Part shown: positions 51,501-57,789 of the stretch, piece by piece
Layout: each line of letters begins with the position of its first letter
How positions within the stretch are numbered: position 1 is the first letter of the stretch
Source: Platycnemis pennipes
Taxonomy: Eukaryota; Arthropoda; Insecta; Odonata; Platycnemididae
DNA length: 64,000 bases
Direction of reading: 5' to 3'
Assembly: GCA_933228895.1 (NCBI GenBank)
Contig: OW121848.1
Span: forward strand, 156,008,688-156,072,687
Notes under the pieces: generated by a model
The model's database searches: none
Told to the model about the DNA's origin: nothing
What the model saw: only the letters and a program-made list of their open reading frames with translations
Position numbers and translations under genes: made by a program

Positions 51501-54085
51501 AGGGATTACTACATGCCTCATGCACTACAGATTACTCTAAAATATTACCCCTACCTATCCTTTTGCTATGCTGCCTATTTTGTTCTCTTATAATACGGGA
51601 GAAAAACAACATTTTGAATCCATCAGGACGACAATCTATTTCTCTTTCTGCTGCCTGCTGCAATGCTGCATGTCCCATCGTTACTTCACCAGCCACAGCT
51701 CTTGTTTTTATTTTTTCAACTCTCTCCTTCAACTTTCGGCTTCCACTTGTGTCTCCACCAACGTCATTTACCACCGTCAATGTAATTTCTGCCCCGCGTT
51801 TTATATTGGCCAATGCTTAATATCCGGACGCATAACCACCGTGCGTTCTGCAACCCGTCATTTCCAAACTCCTTTCTCCCTGTCCTTAAGAATGCCTCTG
51901 TATATGAGTCTTCCTTCAGCCATCGTTTCAAAGTGCCTATACTTTCCTCTCTCCCTCCCACGGATTCATCTGTTAAACTTCACACGATAGAACTCGCATG
52001 CATATGGTTCCTCTACGCTTTTAAATTTCCCGGTCTTAATGTGACTCACTGCCCCCCCACCCCCTACTCTCTCTCCCGCTCCGCTAGCTCCCCTTCCCCT
52101 CCATTACACCCATCTCTTGCTCTTCGCTCTCTCCTTTCTTTAGTATCCCTCTCCTTGTTGAAAAAGGTGGTCGTGTGCCCTCGAAGTTTCTCCGTGACCA
52201 GAAATATTCCTATCTCTACGTACGTATCCTAAATGGCGCAAATTACCCAGCAGTCAATCCCCGAGACTACATCTACCAACAAAAGTATCTTGGCCAAAAT
52301 TCATTATATTCGTCAGCAATCTTCATAAGATCGTTTTAGATCAGTATAATTGCATTTTCTTTCAATCACTATGAGGGACACGCAGCAGATTCTGCCAGTG
52401 GAAGTGGTTGTTAGGCTCCATGCAGGGTATTTCGAAAGGCATTGCATATTCGACTGCATTGCAAGTTGTGATAGAGTACAGCACACATTTATGCACTCCA
52501 TAACATATACGAGGGGGTCGTTGTGGCCTAGTGGGTAGTGCACTGAACTACTGACCGGAGGGTCCTGGGTTCAAATCCTGGGCAAGAGACTTTCTCCCCA
52601 TCTAAAAATCCTTGCGATTTGATTTTCTGCGCCGCAAAACTTCGTAGGAAATCGCAGGTGGCCCAGGGAAAGGAACTGCACCCCCTACCCTGAATATATG
52701 AATTTCACACGCCATTGGTTTAGTACGGGGTGAGATCTACTCTCACCTATCAAAGAACAACCTTCGGGTTGAATCACTGAGTGAAAAAAAGTGAACGTAT
52801 ACGAGAAGTACCTCTTGTGACTTTCGTTGTTCAGTTATTTTTGTTATTTACTGGATGAGCAGAAGTTTTGTACGCGTAACTCCCCTTCGCCAGTGGAGGA
52901 GGGGGGTGGGGAGGAGAGGGCGAGAGAAATACAGGGGAGGTACTTCAGCAATGCCTTAGGTCATCGAAGTGATGGTTTCTCAAAACCGCAAATTTTGACC
53001 GTACCTTTTAGTGAATATTTCATTATTTGAAAGAGAACACTATATTTCATAATGAGAATTAGACTATTTATGGTATTTCCTTTGTTATGGTTCATTTCCC
53101 GTGTTTGCAGGATGTCAAATTGAATTTTTGAAAATAAAACATACTGCATACTTAAAAACCAATTTTTAAGTATTTTATTTTATGCAAAATAAAAAAGGGT
53201 GCTAAGTCGAACCCGGAGCTAACAGGTAGTTAAAAAGTAGGCAATGCGGATTGGCGACATTTAATGATTCACCTAGTACCTATCATGTCAGTACTAATTA
53301 TGCTTCTCAAAATAATCGAGCGTTGCACTTTCACATGACGATTTTTGGCTCATGATGTTATGTTATAGAATCGATACATCATCTCTATAGATTACGATGC
53401 AACTTTTCTCCTTGTCATCTGTGATAAATGAGAATGTTTTTAGCTATATTGAGCAATCGATTCCACTCATTGACGATGCCCGTCTCATTGTAGCGTTTTT
53501 TCCGATTGAGACAAATCCACATTTACGTACCAAATCTATAGTAATTTTATTTGATCGCTGAATTAGTAATCTTCTGCGAACATTAAAACTCAAATTTATT
53601 CTTGTACCGAATATTTGCAGGTGACAATCACCATTCTTATCATATTTAAAAAAATACTGAATTGACATTGACTTAAATTGCTATTATTAATAGACAACTA
53701 ACCCTGGACACGCCAATTAACATGAGTCGTCCATTAATTCGCCTCCGTGACATGAAAAGGCCGCAGTAGGTATCACCCTTGGCTCTTCCCTCAAGTTCTT
53801 GAGGGGATGCCTATGGACTGAAACATGAGACTGTGCTCTCTGTCCAGCACCCTGCTGACCATATTCTCTCTCTCTGTGTACAGGCTTGGGATCCTCGGCA
53901 CCCGGGGGCGCCTCTGCAACCGCACCAGCCTGGGTCTGGACGGGTGCAGACTCCTCTGTTGCGGTCGCGGCTACCAGACTCGGGTGCGGGACGTGACAGA
54001 GAAGTGCAGGTGCCGGTTCGTGTGGTGCTGCAATGTGGTGTGTGACGTGTGCCGCTACCAGAAGGAGGAACACCTGTGCAACTAA
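21352..54085 (+). CDS. Wnt: Wnt family secreted signalling ligand (six visible exons, 5' exon missing)
   Basis: This is a secreted lipid-modified glycoprotein ligand for Frizzled/LRP-type receptors. Coding join: 21352-21559, 42341-42461, 44971-45131, 49388-49495, 50832-51214, 53884-54085. That is 1182 nt in frame after one leading split-codon base is accounted for, giving 393 residues plus TAA. Every junction is GT-AG. All 24 canonical Wnt cysteines are present. Hallmarks are [48 protein letters not shown] (acylated serine codon 50877-50879), [19 protein letters not shown] and FVWCCNVVC. Several N-glycosylation sequons are visible (NCS, NSS, NRT). No signal peptide is encoded here, so at least one upstream exon ending in phase 2 is expected. 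Exons are GC-rich against AT-rich introns. [16 protein letters not shown] resembles vertebrate Wnt4, while [15 protein letters not shown] and FVWCC resemble Wnt16/Wnt5. Wnt4, Wnt16 and WntA are all possible; the family is certain, the subfamily is not. Confidence 0.95.
22750..22803. repeat. Near-perfect 52-54 bp palindrome
   Basis: GCCATAAAATTTGCAAAAAA, then TTGG, a TTGG loop, and CCAA followed by the exact complement. It gives a 24-25 bp stem with a 4 nt loop and could form a long hairpin in RNA or a cruciform in DNA. A short TGTGAAAGTAG direct repeat follows. Confidence 0.9.
22804..23896. other. Intronic, nothing recognised
   Basis: There is no conserved frame. Frame 22761-23036 overlaps the palindrome and has no domain. 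Confidence 0.3.
23897..24433 (-). mobile_element. TIR element family A, copy 3 (nearly full length)
   Basis: It starts AATGGGGGCGTTTACTCGG and ends GGTAAACGACCCCATT, complementary termini of about 15 bp. At 537 bp it is inverted relative to copy 4. The CRE-like palindrome is mutated to TGACGTGA. No reading frame. Confidence 0.85.
24612..24827 (-). pseudogene. HARBI1-like (Harbinger) transposase N-terminal fragment
   Basis: A 71-residue minus-strand frame ends [17 protein letters not shown], then [17 protein letters not shown] and a stop. The pattern DELL-E-RE-(Y/F)-NFLRM-(T/S)-(E/D)-F is typical of the N-terminal region of insect HARBI1-like nucleases. The DDE catalytic part is absent. It lies 179 bp from TIR element copy 3, but no link is proven. 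Confidence 0.5.
25187..25587 (-). pseudogene. Unrecognised overlapping minus-strand frames, possible broken gene
   Basis: Two frames seem to continue each other. The upstream one reads [19 protein letters not shown] and [13 protein letters not shown]; the downstream one reads [19 protein letters not shown] and [17 protein letters not shown]. The composition looks protein-like, and a single frameshift near 25375 would join them. I do not recognise the family. It could be a degraded host-gene or retroelement fragment. Confidence 0.2.
25790..25880 (+). repeat. Dispersed repeat, copy 1
   Basis: CTCGGTCCAGTCTGGACACT, then CGTAACCGTCCTCC, recurs with modest divergence at 27700-27770. Confidence 0.5.
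26375..26455 (-). repeat. Possible tRNA-derived sequence
   Basis: The minus strand shows a B-box-like GGTTCGAATCG and an A-box-like TGGTTGTTAGCAAGAGG upstream. There is no convincing cloverleaf. Confidence 0.25.
26827..27610 (+). repeat. Degenerate ~23 bp tandem array, interrupted by a TIR element
   Basis: Units like TCTACAGAATGCTATACGGA repeat at 26827-26963 and resume at 27529-27610 (CTACAGAACGTTCTACGGAA). The interruption is TIR element family A copy 4. Confidence 0.7.
26964..27528 (+). mobile_element. TIR element family A, copy 4 (reference full-length copy)
   Basis: 565 bp, from AATGGGGTCGTTTACC to GTAAACGCCCCCATT. The ends are inverted repeats of ~15 bp, possibly extending to GGAAT/ATTCC with flanking TA. 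It holds TGACGTCA at 27316-27323 and no transposase, so it is a MITE-like non-autonomous DNA element. Confidence 0.9.
27700..27770 (+). repeat. Dispersed repeat, copy 2
   Basis: CTCGGTCCACACTGGGCATT, then CGTAACCATCCTCC. Partner of the copy at 25790-25880. Confidence 0.5.
28368..28625. mobile_element. 258 bp palindrome with hammerhead-like core (inverted retroelement ends)
   Basis: 120 bp arms (28368-28487 and 28506-28625) are nearly perfect complements around an 18 nt loop. In the right arm, + strand, CTGGTGA (28532-28538), a GGCTT/AAGCC stem with AGT loop, and GAAAC (28553-28557) reproduce the hammerhead layout CUGANGA-stem II-GAAA. The one core deviation is G for A. The left arm carries the same on the minus strand. 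Such motifs are known in Penelope-like elements; assignment to that class is inference. Confidence 0.7.
28626..29819. other. Intronic, nothing recognised
   Basis: Short frames only (28867-29049, 29587-29793), with no domain. A short inverted pair GCATCAATGCAGC / GCTGCATTGATG lies near 29364 and 29501. Confidence 0.3.
29820..30250. other. GC-rich intronic block
   Basis: A locally GC- and CpG-rich stretch with C/T runs (30060-30090). Frames exist on both strands but are low-complexity. It could be a regulatory region or an unrecognised exon of another transcript. Confidence 0.25.
30835..31031 (+). mobile_element. tRNA-like core enclosed by ~43 bp inverted repeats
   Basis: 30835-30878 (TAGCAGAATTTCACAGAG to CTTGACCGGGA) is the reverse complement of 30989-31031 with a few mismatches. 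Just inside the right arm lies a tRNA-like sequence. It has an anticodon-arm-like CCTGA-CCGGAAA-TCAGG, a T-arm CCGGGTTTGAGTCCCGG, and an A-box-like TGGTGAAAGCACC. Position 33 of the anticodon loop is C rather than T, and acceptor pairing uses the distant left arm, so a working tRNA gene is unlikely. Confidence 0.65.
31032..32510. other. Intronic, nothing recognised
   Basis: Overlapping frames at 31264-32308 on both strands lack domains. Confidence 0.3.
32511..32655 (-). mobile_element. RTE-like 3' fragment
   Basis: CATCATCATTAGTCATCAAT followed by TTGACGCAGCTCTATACTG and CTCTTCATATTTAC matches the 3' end of the RTE-like element family in reverse orientation. Severely 5'-truncated. Confidence 0.7.
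32821..33330 (+). mobile_element. LINE ORF2 C-terminal end and 3' region
   Basis: A 66-residue frame at 32863-33063 reads [18 protein letters not shown], then VLPENIKM. This is the pattern of the C-terminal tail of Jockey/CR1-type ORF2 proteins, as in the minus-strand LINE at 57.8-58.3 kb. AT-rich 3' sequence follows. Confidence 0.6.
33945..34135 (+). repeat. Degenerate repeat dense in TAATTA/ATTAAT cores
   Basis: Phrases like GTAATTAATTACT, GTGATTAATTGCTG, CTAATTAATTACTGG and GGGATTAATTACTGG recur about every 25-35 bp. The result is a cluster of homeodomain-type TAAT cores inside the Wnt intron. Confidence 0.6.
34566..34720 (+). repeat. ~60 bp tandem repeat, about 2.5 copies
   Basis: ATATCAGGCAATGCAATCAC, ATATCAGGCGATGCAATTAC and ATATCAGACAGCATAATAAC begin successive units. 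Each of the first two ends CTATGACAGAAA or CTTTGACAGAAA. Confidence 0.7.
34950..35292 (-). repeat. tRNA-derived SINE-like element
   Basis: The minus strand begins near 35290 with GGTGTGGTCGCTAGAGTGC (A-box-like) and then GGTTCAAATCTCGG (B-box-like), followed by a ~250 bp body. The + strand frame through it (34923-35366) is not a real protein. Confidence 0.55.
35509..35665 (-). repeat. LINE 3' terminal hairpin with extended homology
   Basis: CATCTACATCTACGCAATAC, then CCTGCAAGTTATCGCAAGGG and TGTGTGGCAGGGGGTGAAC. Similarity continues through TGCACTATTGACATGGAAC and matches the copy at 51363-51512. Confidence 0.75.
35700..36440 (+). mobile_element. Penelope-like retroelement fragment with GIY-YIG endonuclease
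   Basis: A frame ending near 36069 ([18 protein letters not shown], then [14 protein letters not shown]) precedes [20 protein letters not shown] and [13 protein letters not shown] (about 36090-36195). This is the GIY-YIG nuclease domain (GVY...VYVGETGR) found at the C-terminus of Penelope-like ORFs. The remainder reads [14 protein letters not shown] in a shifted frame. Stops and frameshifts show it is dead, and the RT domain is missing. At 35784-35814 the minus strand carries a hammerhead-like CTAAAGA-stem-GAAAC motif. Confidence 0.8.
36441..37690. other. Intronic AT-rich sequence, nothing recognised
   Basis: Frames at 36473-36709, 36766-37038 and 37439-37675 lack domains. Confidence 0.3.
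37700..41665. repeat. AT-rich element with an internal direct duplication
   Basis: The block starting GCTGATAAAACGTCGATCTG at about 38152 recurs at about 39434 (GCTGATAAAATGTTGATCTG). The first copy spans roughly 38152-39433; the second runs to about 41615 and is longer through low-complexity AAATTTTCC-type sequence. Anchor matches follow in order: AACTGTGATCAGTTACATG / AACCGTGATCAGTTACATG, GACGTCGACGACGACGTATT / GACCTCGACGGCGACGTATT, and TAATTTTAATAAATGG near the end. Both outer flanks recur, inverted, at 56690-57080, marking this as one mobile or repeated unit. No coding capacity. Confidence 0.75.
41990..42190 (-). mobile_element. LINE reverse transcriptase C-terminal fragment
   Basis: The minus strand reads [19 protein letters not shown], the counterpart of [18 protein letters not shown] in the LINE at 16.9-18.3 kb. 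It sits about 150 bp upstream of the second visible Wnt exon. Confidence 0.7.
42341..42461 (+). CDS. Wnt: Wnt exon: [10 protein letters not shown] / RWNCSTF block
   Basis: The acceptor is ttttgttgcag/ACG and the donor is ATCA/gtaagt. Length is 121 bp, entered in phase 0 and left in phase 1. It encodes [17 protein letters not shown], then [10 protein letters not shown] and [12 protein letters not shown]. It holds Wnt cysteines 3 and 4 and the NCS and NSS glycosylation sequons. The VFG-V pattern after WNCST is shared with the Wnt4 and Wnt5 subfamilies. It is separated from the previous exon by a 20.8 kb intron. Confidence 0.95.
42558..43076. mobile_element. 519 bp TIR element in Wnt intron 2
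   Basis: GGCCGGGATTACGATGAACG, continuing TTTTCTGGCGTGACGGAAAC (from 42558), is inverted at the right end (ending at 43076) over about 49 bp with two mismatches. The interior repeats related GACGG/CGTCCG phrases and has no reading frame. It begins 96 bp after the Wnt exon donor. Confidence 0.85.
43227..43268 (-). repeat. LINE 3' terminal motif fragment
   Basis: CATCTACATCTACTGACGAT, then CCTGCAAGCCACAAGGG. A short copy cut off by the mariner-like sequence that follows. Confidence 0.5.
43269..43980 (-). mobile_element. Mariner-family DNA transposon remnant
   Basis: The minus strand from about 43830 reads [18 protein letters not shown], then [33 protein letters not shown] (second catalytic D) and, in shifted frames, a PPYSPxxAPxDFF-like and LKRTMKGRRFAI-like stretch. 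This is the SETMAR/mariner transposase order with DD34D spacing. The N-terminal half is missing and stops are present. End sequence GGTGAGATACGTGGTGTGA (43269) is inverted at 43964-43980. A ~92 bp end segment is present twice in direct orientation, at 43282-43372 and 43848-43940. Confidence 0.8.
44180..44290 (+). mobile_element. RTE-like 3' fragment with (GAT)n tail
   Basis: ATGAATAGGTTACCCGATAG corresponds to the MKRLADRR end of the RTE-like protein. TTAGGATTGCTGACCAATGA and an imperfect GATGATGACGATGAAG tail follow. Confidence 0.75.
44971..45131 (+). CDS. Wnt: Wnt exon: [13 protein letters not shown] to WGGCSE
   Basis: The acceptor is ttctgcgcag/AG, which completes a lysine codon with the previous exon. 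The donor is TCCGAG/gtcagt. It is 161 bp long and leaves in phase 0. It encodes [19 protein letters not shown], then [17 protein letters not shown], a basic stretch VRQRKARR and NWQWGGCSE. The run [16 protein letters not shown] is very close to vertebrate Wnt4. It holds cysteines 5 to 8. Splitting after GGCS-E/D is a common Wnt intron position. Confidence 0.96.
45890..46140 (-). mobile_element. LINE reverse transcriptase fragment
   Basis: The minus strand reads [12 protein letters not shown] and, further upstream, a [16 protein letters not shown] sequence matching RT signatures of CR1/Jockey LINEs. It is badly decayed, with internal sequence lost between the two motifs. Confidence 0.6.
46141..47789. 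other. Intronic, nothing recognised
   Basis: AT- and CT-rich. Frames at 46356-46643 and 47448-47633 show no domain. Confidence 0.3.
47790..48150 (-). mobile_element. Reverse transcriptase linker fragment of an RTE/CFDP2-like retroelement
   Basis: The minus strand reads [17 protein letters not shown], then a stretch ending [16 protein letters not shown]. This resembles the region before the RT domain (W-xY-xx-L... KA-G-D-I) in RTE-type elements. The conserved D of GxD is altered to N. Confidence 0.55.
48151..49387. other. Intronic, nothing recognised
   Basis: C/T-rich frames (48189-48943) are hydrophobic by composition only. It ends at the acceptor of the 49388 exon. Confidence 0.3.
49388..49495 (+). 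CDS. Wnt: Wnt exon: [11 protein letters not shown] to LHNNEAGRR
   Basis: The acceptor is gttttcttccag/GAC and the donor is CGTCGG/gtaggt. The exon is exactly 36 codons, phase 0 at both ends. It reads [17 protein letters not shown], then NPETAEGL and [19 protein letters not shown] is the most conserved Wnt signature outside the cysteine blocks. A neighbouring minus-strand frame is only a shadow of this exon. Confidence 0.96.
49874..50232 (+). mobile_element. TIR element family A, copy 5 (3'-truncated)
   Basis: It starts AATGGGGTCGTTTACAATA and follows the reference copy to GATGACGTTGTAATCC, where it stops. The right terminus is missing, and the CRE-like site is broken (TGACGTTG). It lies within the 1.3 kb Wnt intron before exon 50832. 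Confidence 0.8.
50832..51214 (+). CDS. Wnt: Wnt exon: palmitoleoylated thumb (CHGMSGSC) plus long basic linker
   Basis: I chose the acceptor at tccttccgcag/TCC because it gives exactly the usual ten residues between AGR and CKCH. An earlier cccccag would add non-Wnt sequence. The donor is ACAC/gtaagt, phase 2. It encodes [46 protein letters not shown], a linker of about 64 residues rich in Arg/Lys (19 of 64), then [17 protein letters not shown]. The acylated serine and thumb disulfide cysteines are present. The linker is longer than the roughly 27 residues in human Wnt4 as I recall it. The exon is very GC-rich. Confidence 0.96.
51363..51512 (-). repeat. LINE 3' terminal hairpin with extended homology
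   Basis: CTACATCTACTCGAAACCCT, then GCAAGCCACCGCGAGCGTGT and GTGGCAGGGGGTGAAG. It parallels the copy at 35509-35665 through ATTAGTATCTATAGTATTGA. Confidence 0.75.
51513..52245 (-). other. Unrecognised protein-like minus-strand frames in a Wnt intron
   Basis: Frames at 51532-51813 ([18 protein letters not shown]) and 51764-51961 ([18 protein letters not shown]) run in the same direction and are hydrophilic. I do not recognise the family. Given the context, a decayed transposable element is the most likely explanation. Confidence 0.25.
52514..52793 (+). mobile_element. tRNA-derived SINE with target-site duplication
   Basis: A 280 bp element starting GGGGTCGTTGTGGCCTAGTG (A box), with B box GGTTCAAATCC and the tRNA-like segment ending near 52590. 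A unique body and a short A-rich end (GTGAAAAAAAGTG) follow. It is flanked by AACATATACGAG (52502-52513) and AACGTATACGAG (52794-52805), a 12 bp duplication with one mismatch. Clean ends mean this is a complete insertion. Confidence 0.9.
52806..53883. other. Distal part of the last Wnt intron
   Basis: Mostly AT-rich with no recognised element. It ends in the CT-rich acceptor tract before 53884. Confidence 0.4.
53884..54085 (+). CDS. Wnt: Wnt terminal exon: C-terminal cysteine-rich domain
   Basis: The acceptor is tctctgtgtacag/G, and that base completes the threonine codon started in the previous exon. It encodes [31 protein letters not shown], a cysteine-rich finger with FVWCCNVVC and [13 protein letters not shown], then TAA at 54083-54085. 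Eleven cysteines (numbers 14 to 24) form the index-finger domain that contacts Frizzled. The chain ends two residues after the last conserved cysteine region, a normal Wnt ending. Confidence 0.96.
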
Positions 54086-56576
54086 AACAAATGACGGCGC
54101 ACTCGCGTCCCGCTCGCTGTCTTTTGTTTGTCCCTCACAGGTGCCCGGCCGCATCCAGAGCCAAATGGGCGCTCATAGCACGAGCTACTTTCTCCTCGGA
54201 TGATTCTGGAAGATAGCTCAGGTCAAAACTGACGTAACTGAGTGTGTAGAGGGAGACTCCCTCAAAGGTGAAAAACAAAAACGGACGCGGCCGAGAGAGT
54301 GAGGTAACAGCGACATTTGAAAAGACGTTCCTCACTCATCGTGTGTGTAGCGCGCACACGCGTTGGGTGCGCGTGTGGGAGACGTCGCAGTCGACAGCAG
54401 AGTCCGTGACTCCCGTGTCTTTGCCCGAACGGTCGATGGCTGGCGACGGCGAGGTGAGGCCTGTTCTGCGGCCTACGTGCGTGTATGTGTGCTCCGAGGA
54501 TATGCGAATCAAGAGAGGGAGCGCACTTGAGCGTGACGTTGCGATTAGAAAATTCAATCATGGTCATCATCCGAAAAAGGCACTCAGTGAATACTTCAAT
54601 CAACGTTGCATATGCACTATATGAATATGAAGATTTTATGTGTCATAACGGGTGGATGAATGGCAATTATTTATGAAAAATCATAATCATAGGAGTAAAA
54701 AAAGAAACCTAACAGTGACCGATATTAAAATGTGTCGTAAGGAAATTTCAATGGATATATACGAGGGTAGACGCATGGAAAGTCATTTCTACCTTCCCTT
54801 TCGCAGATGTAGAGGTAAAATGCACTCATTATATACATAGTGTACGTATCTCTTTAGTGTTGTCACATTTGTGGTGTTGAAAGCGTTATCCAACGTTGCT
54901 AGTAGTTTCCGTTGGCTCTCTGTACTTTGTTCAATGCATAACGCCAATGTAATTGCTCGCGATCCATCAGTTTTCCTCTCGCAACAGCTTCCAGTCAGGG
55001 GACGGACTGCGCTCCATTCCCTAGCCGTCAGTGACGAGGAAGTCGGAAGCGGCCGGCACCTGTCTTCGGAGGATCTCGCGTCTCCGACCAGCATCGAGAT
55101 CTTCTCGATGATTCTCTAGCAGTGGCGTGGAGGCAGGGGATGAACGTTGCTGGGATCGACTCCCCTCTTCAGAGCCAATCATATTTCTTATCTCAATTTT
55201 GAAGATCCAAGAAACTAACAACACAGAAAAATCTGAATGTTGCATAAAGGAAATAGCATTTGGTTGACGAAAATGTAATCACAGCCTTCAGGATTTGGAA
55301 TTCAAATGTATGCTACTTTCCGGCCATGCCACTACCTCACGTAAACATATGTATGTAGTACATGTACGTCAATAATTCAAAAATATTTGCTGCATTACAT
55401 TTCTTCAAAATGATAACAGCAGGGTAAACATGGTTCCATTTTAATTCTGGAGATTTTATGGAATGTTGCAACGTTGATCCAAGAAACCGAATTTTCTCCG
55501 ATCGGAATCGGACACCTTTAATCATACAGCTGTCTTCATTTCGCATCATCTCCTCGAAGAAACTAGCCACCCAATGGATATATTCACGTTTTTTGTAAGT
55601 ACAAATTAGGTGACCATAGATACTCATATGTACATATAATATATATTATATATTTATTATTTCTCTAGCAGACACTTTAAAAAAAGAACAGCACCCGGTA
55701 TGTACATGTGTCCACTCTTTCCTTAAAATAAAAGTGCTAAAGGAGGAGCTGGTAATTATTTATTTGCAATCCAAAGCTGAGAGTCAACGATATGGTACTC
55801 TGTTTCTTACATGCCAGCGGTTCACTCCGTCTTACCATCATGGCGTGCAATGAGATTCGACGCCTTATTTCCAGGAATTCGTCGAGCTACAGACGAGCTG
55901 ACGGACAGTGTCTCTTTTACACGCGGCATTGCAATCAACAACGGCGTCAACATCAGTAAATTCATCCAGGTCCTCATCAATGGCTGAACCCATGTTCATT
56001 TTCAGAATCAATTTTTTGCAAACGAGTCACAAGACAGCACCTCGTCTCTCCACCCTATGGACTTATAGCAATGGCGTGTAACGTACCGGGAGAAGAAAAA
56101 TGATTTTATTTGTCGACTACGCTCCTTCAGGGCAAAAACTATCTCCAATATTGGGCAAGTCAAAATGAGGAAAATTCAACGTAAAACAACTATTATCAAA
56201 TTGAAAACTAAACGAACGGATGTATTTCATGTAAAATACCATCCAAATTACAATCCAACAACTCAAATGGCTGAACGACTGTTTTGGCTGATTTCCCTCA
56301 GAAATCGACGACGAAACGCGTGCAATCCGATGCGAGAGAACATGAAACTCTAATTTAAAAGTCTCGGTACTTGACTTCAGGCTGCAAGTACTCGAAGTCC
56401 TCCTTTGCAGTCTCGATTAGAACAGAAATCGTGGCAGGGAATGAGTCAAATCAGTAGGAGTTATTTTCAGCAAGATCTATTGTGAATATGCGTGACTTTG
56501 GACACACAGTCTGTTCGTTATACCTTGGCAGTGACTTCACGTTCACGCCGCTGACTTGCCAGTTTTTTTTTTAATT
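54086..56576. other. Probable Wnt 3' UTR and downstream sequence
   Basis: The sequence follows the Wnt stop codon directly. The first ~1.2 kb is of mixed base composition, with no conserved protein frame and no clear repeat, so it is presumed 3' UTR. I could not place the poly(A) site: AATAAA-like motifs occur (e.g. near 55727) but none is decisive. Open frames at 54262-54624 and 56165-56353 have no recognisable product. Confidence 0.4.
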
Positions 56577-56594
56577 CTCTCTCTCTCTCTCTTT
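56577..56594 (+). repeat. (CT)n microsatellite
   Basis: Nine uninterrupted CT units, preceded by a T run. Confidence 0.9.
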
Positions 56595-56689
56595 CGTTTT
56601 CCCTCTCACACTTTGTCTAACAATTGACGACGATTTGCGGAGTATTACCAAAGCTTTACGATAATTAACAATTCCACCTGCATATATTT

Positions 56690-57080
56690 TTGGAAGTGAA
56701 GATATGTTCCACAAGTTTCCCATGAATTCTTTGTGGGGAATTCAAGGCGTCCTCAATCTCGCAATTATTAAAGCGCTTCCATCATTAGTTGTGCAAATGG
56801 CAGGTTGTTGGACAACTAAGTGATCATACCTTACAAAAAGTTCAATTTCAGTGAGTAAAGTGAAACAATGCAATGCAATAAAGTTATTATTGTTTGGTGA
56901 GTTATACAGAGGTTATACAGAGAATAACCTTGGCGTTACCTGTGACGGCGAAATTCGTAAAAGAGTTGCAAATGTGAACTCTGCTCTAGTGTGGGGTGTA
57001 TTTTCCTTTTCTCTAGGTCCATCTCTCTTACCTTTTCACAGTAGAAAAGATTCTCGTGAAGCGAAAAACCTTTGAGGGAG
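56690..57080. repeat. Internally deleted, inverted copy of the 37.7-41.7 kb element
   Basis: TTTCCCATGAATTCTTTGTG followed by AATTCAAGGCGTCCTCAATC is the reverse complement of 41605-41660. CCTTGGCGTTACCTGTGACG followed by GCGAAATTCG and CTCTGCTCTAGTGTGGGGTG is the reverse complement of about 37910-37995. The ~3.5 kb between these anchors in the first element is reduced to about 140 bp here. Confidence 0.7.
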
Positions 57081-57789
57081 TAGTCCTAGATTCTTCAGCA
57101 GGAACTTACGCCTGCTCATTCAGCCATTTTAGGTCTTGGGTTTTCTAAAAAAATTACCTCGGCTCTCCACCAGCTTCCTACTTGTGAAAACCTGACTTCA
57201 ACCCGCCAAACATAAAAATAGGAACTGGTTATTTATTCTTTGCCTGATGTTTTTTCACTATCACAGCCGACCGACAAATAAGTACGGAAATACGATGCAA
57301 ACTACATAGTTTCTGTTAAATTAACACATTTTTCCCATGGTTAAAAAATGGCAGTCAACACTTCTTCGGTCTCTATCATGCGTAAGCAGAGCATATGGTT
57401 GTTTTTTCGAATGACAATGTAGGTATGTAGCCTAAACAGAATAGAATAGAATTTATTTTCAATCTATTTTTACAAAAACAGTAAATAGGTAGCCCCTAAG
57501 GAATATCCTGTATTGGGGCTACTATCATGTAATCCATGCAAACAAAGTCAACAGACTATACATTATTAGATTTTTACACAGTCAAATGTTTATAGAATTC
57601 TGTGAAAATGATGACAATAATTGGGGAATGGACACAAATATAATACAGCGATAACAGTTGTTATAAGTGAGATAGATACATACATGATTGTCCATGAACC
57701 AATCACTCGCTATATTGAGCTCTCATTGTTACTGATGATGTTTAAATAATCATTCCACAGCCAATGCCTCCTTCTTTAACGCTGGTATA
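57081..57789. other. No gene recognised
   Basis: AT-rich, no conserved frame. Confidence 0.3.

Noticed and set aside
52514..52590. Functional tRNA gene
   Set aside because: It is the head of a 280 bp SINE with target duplications; the anticodon arm does not fold well.
53825..53883. Separate short gene starting [18 protein letters not shown]
   Set aside because: It is the open intron sequence leading into the last Wnt exon; the acceptor at 53882-53883 explains the reading frame.
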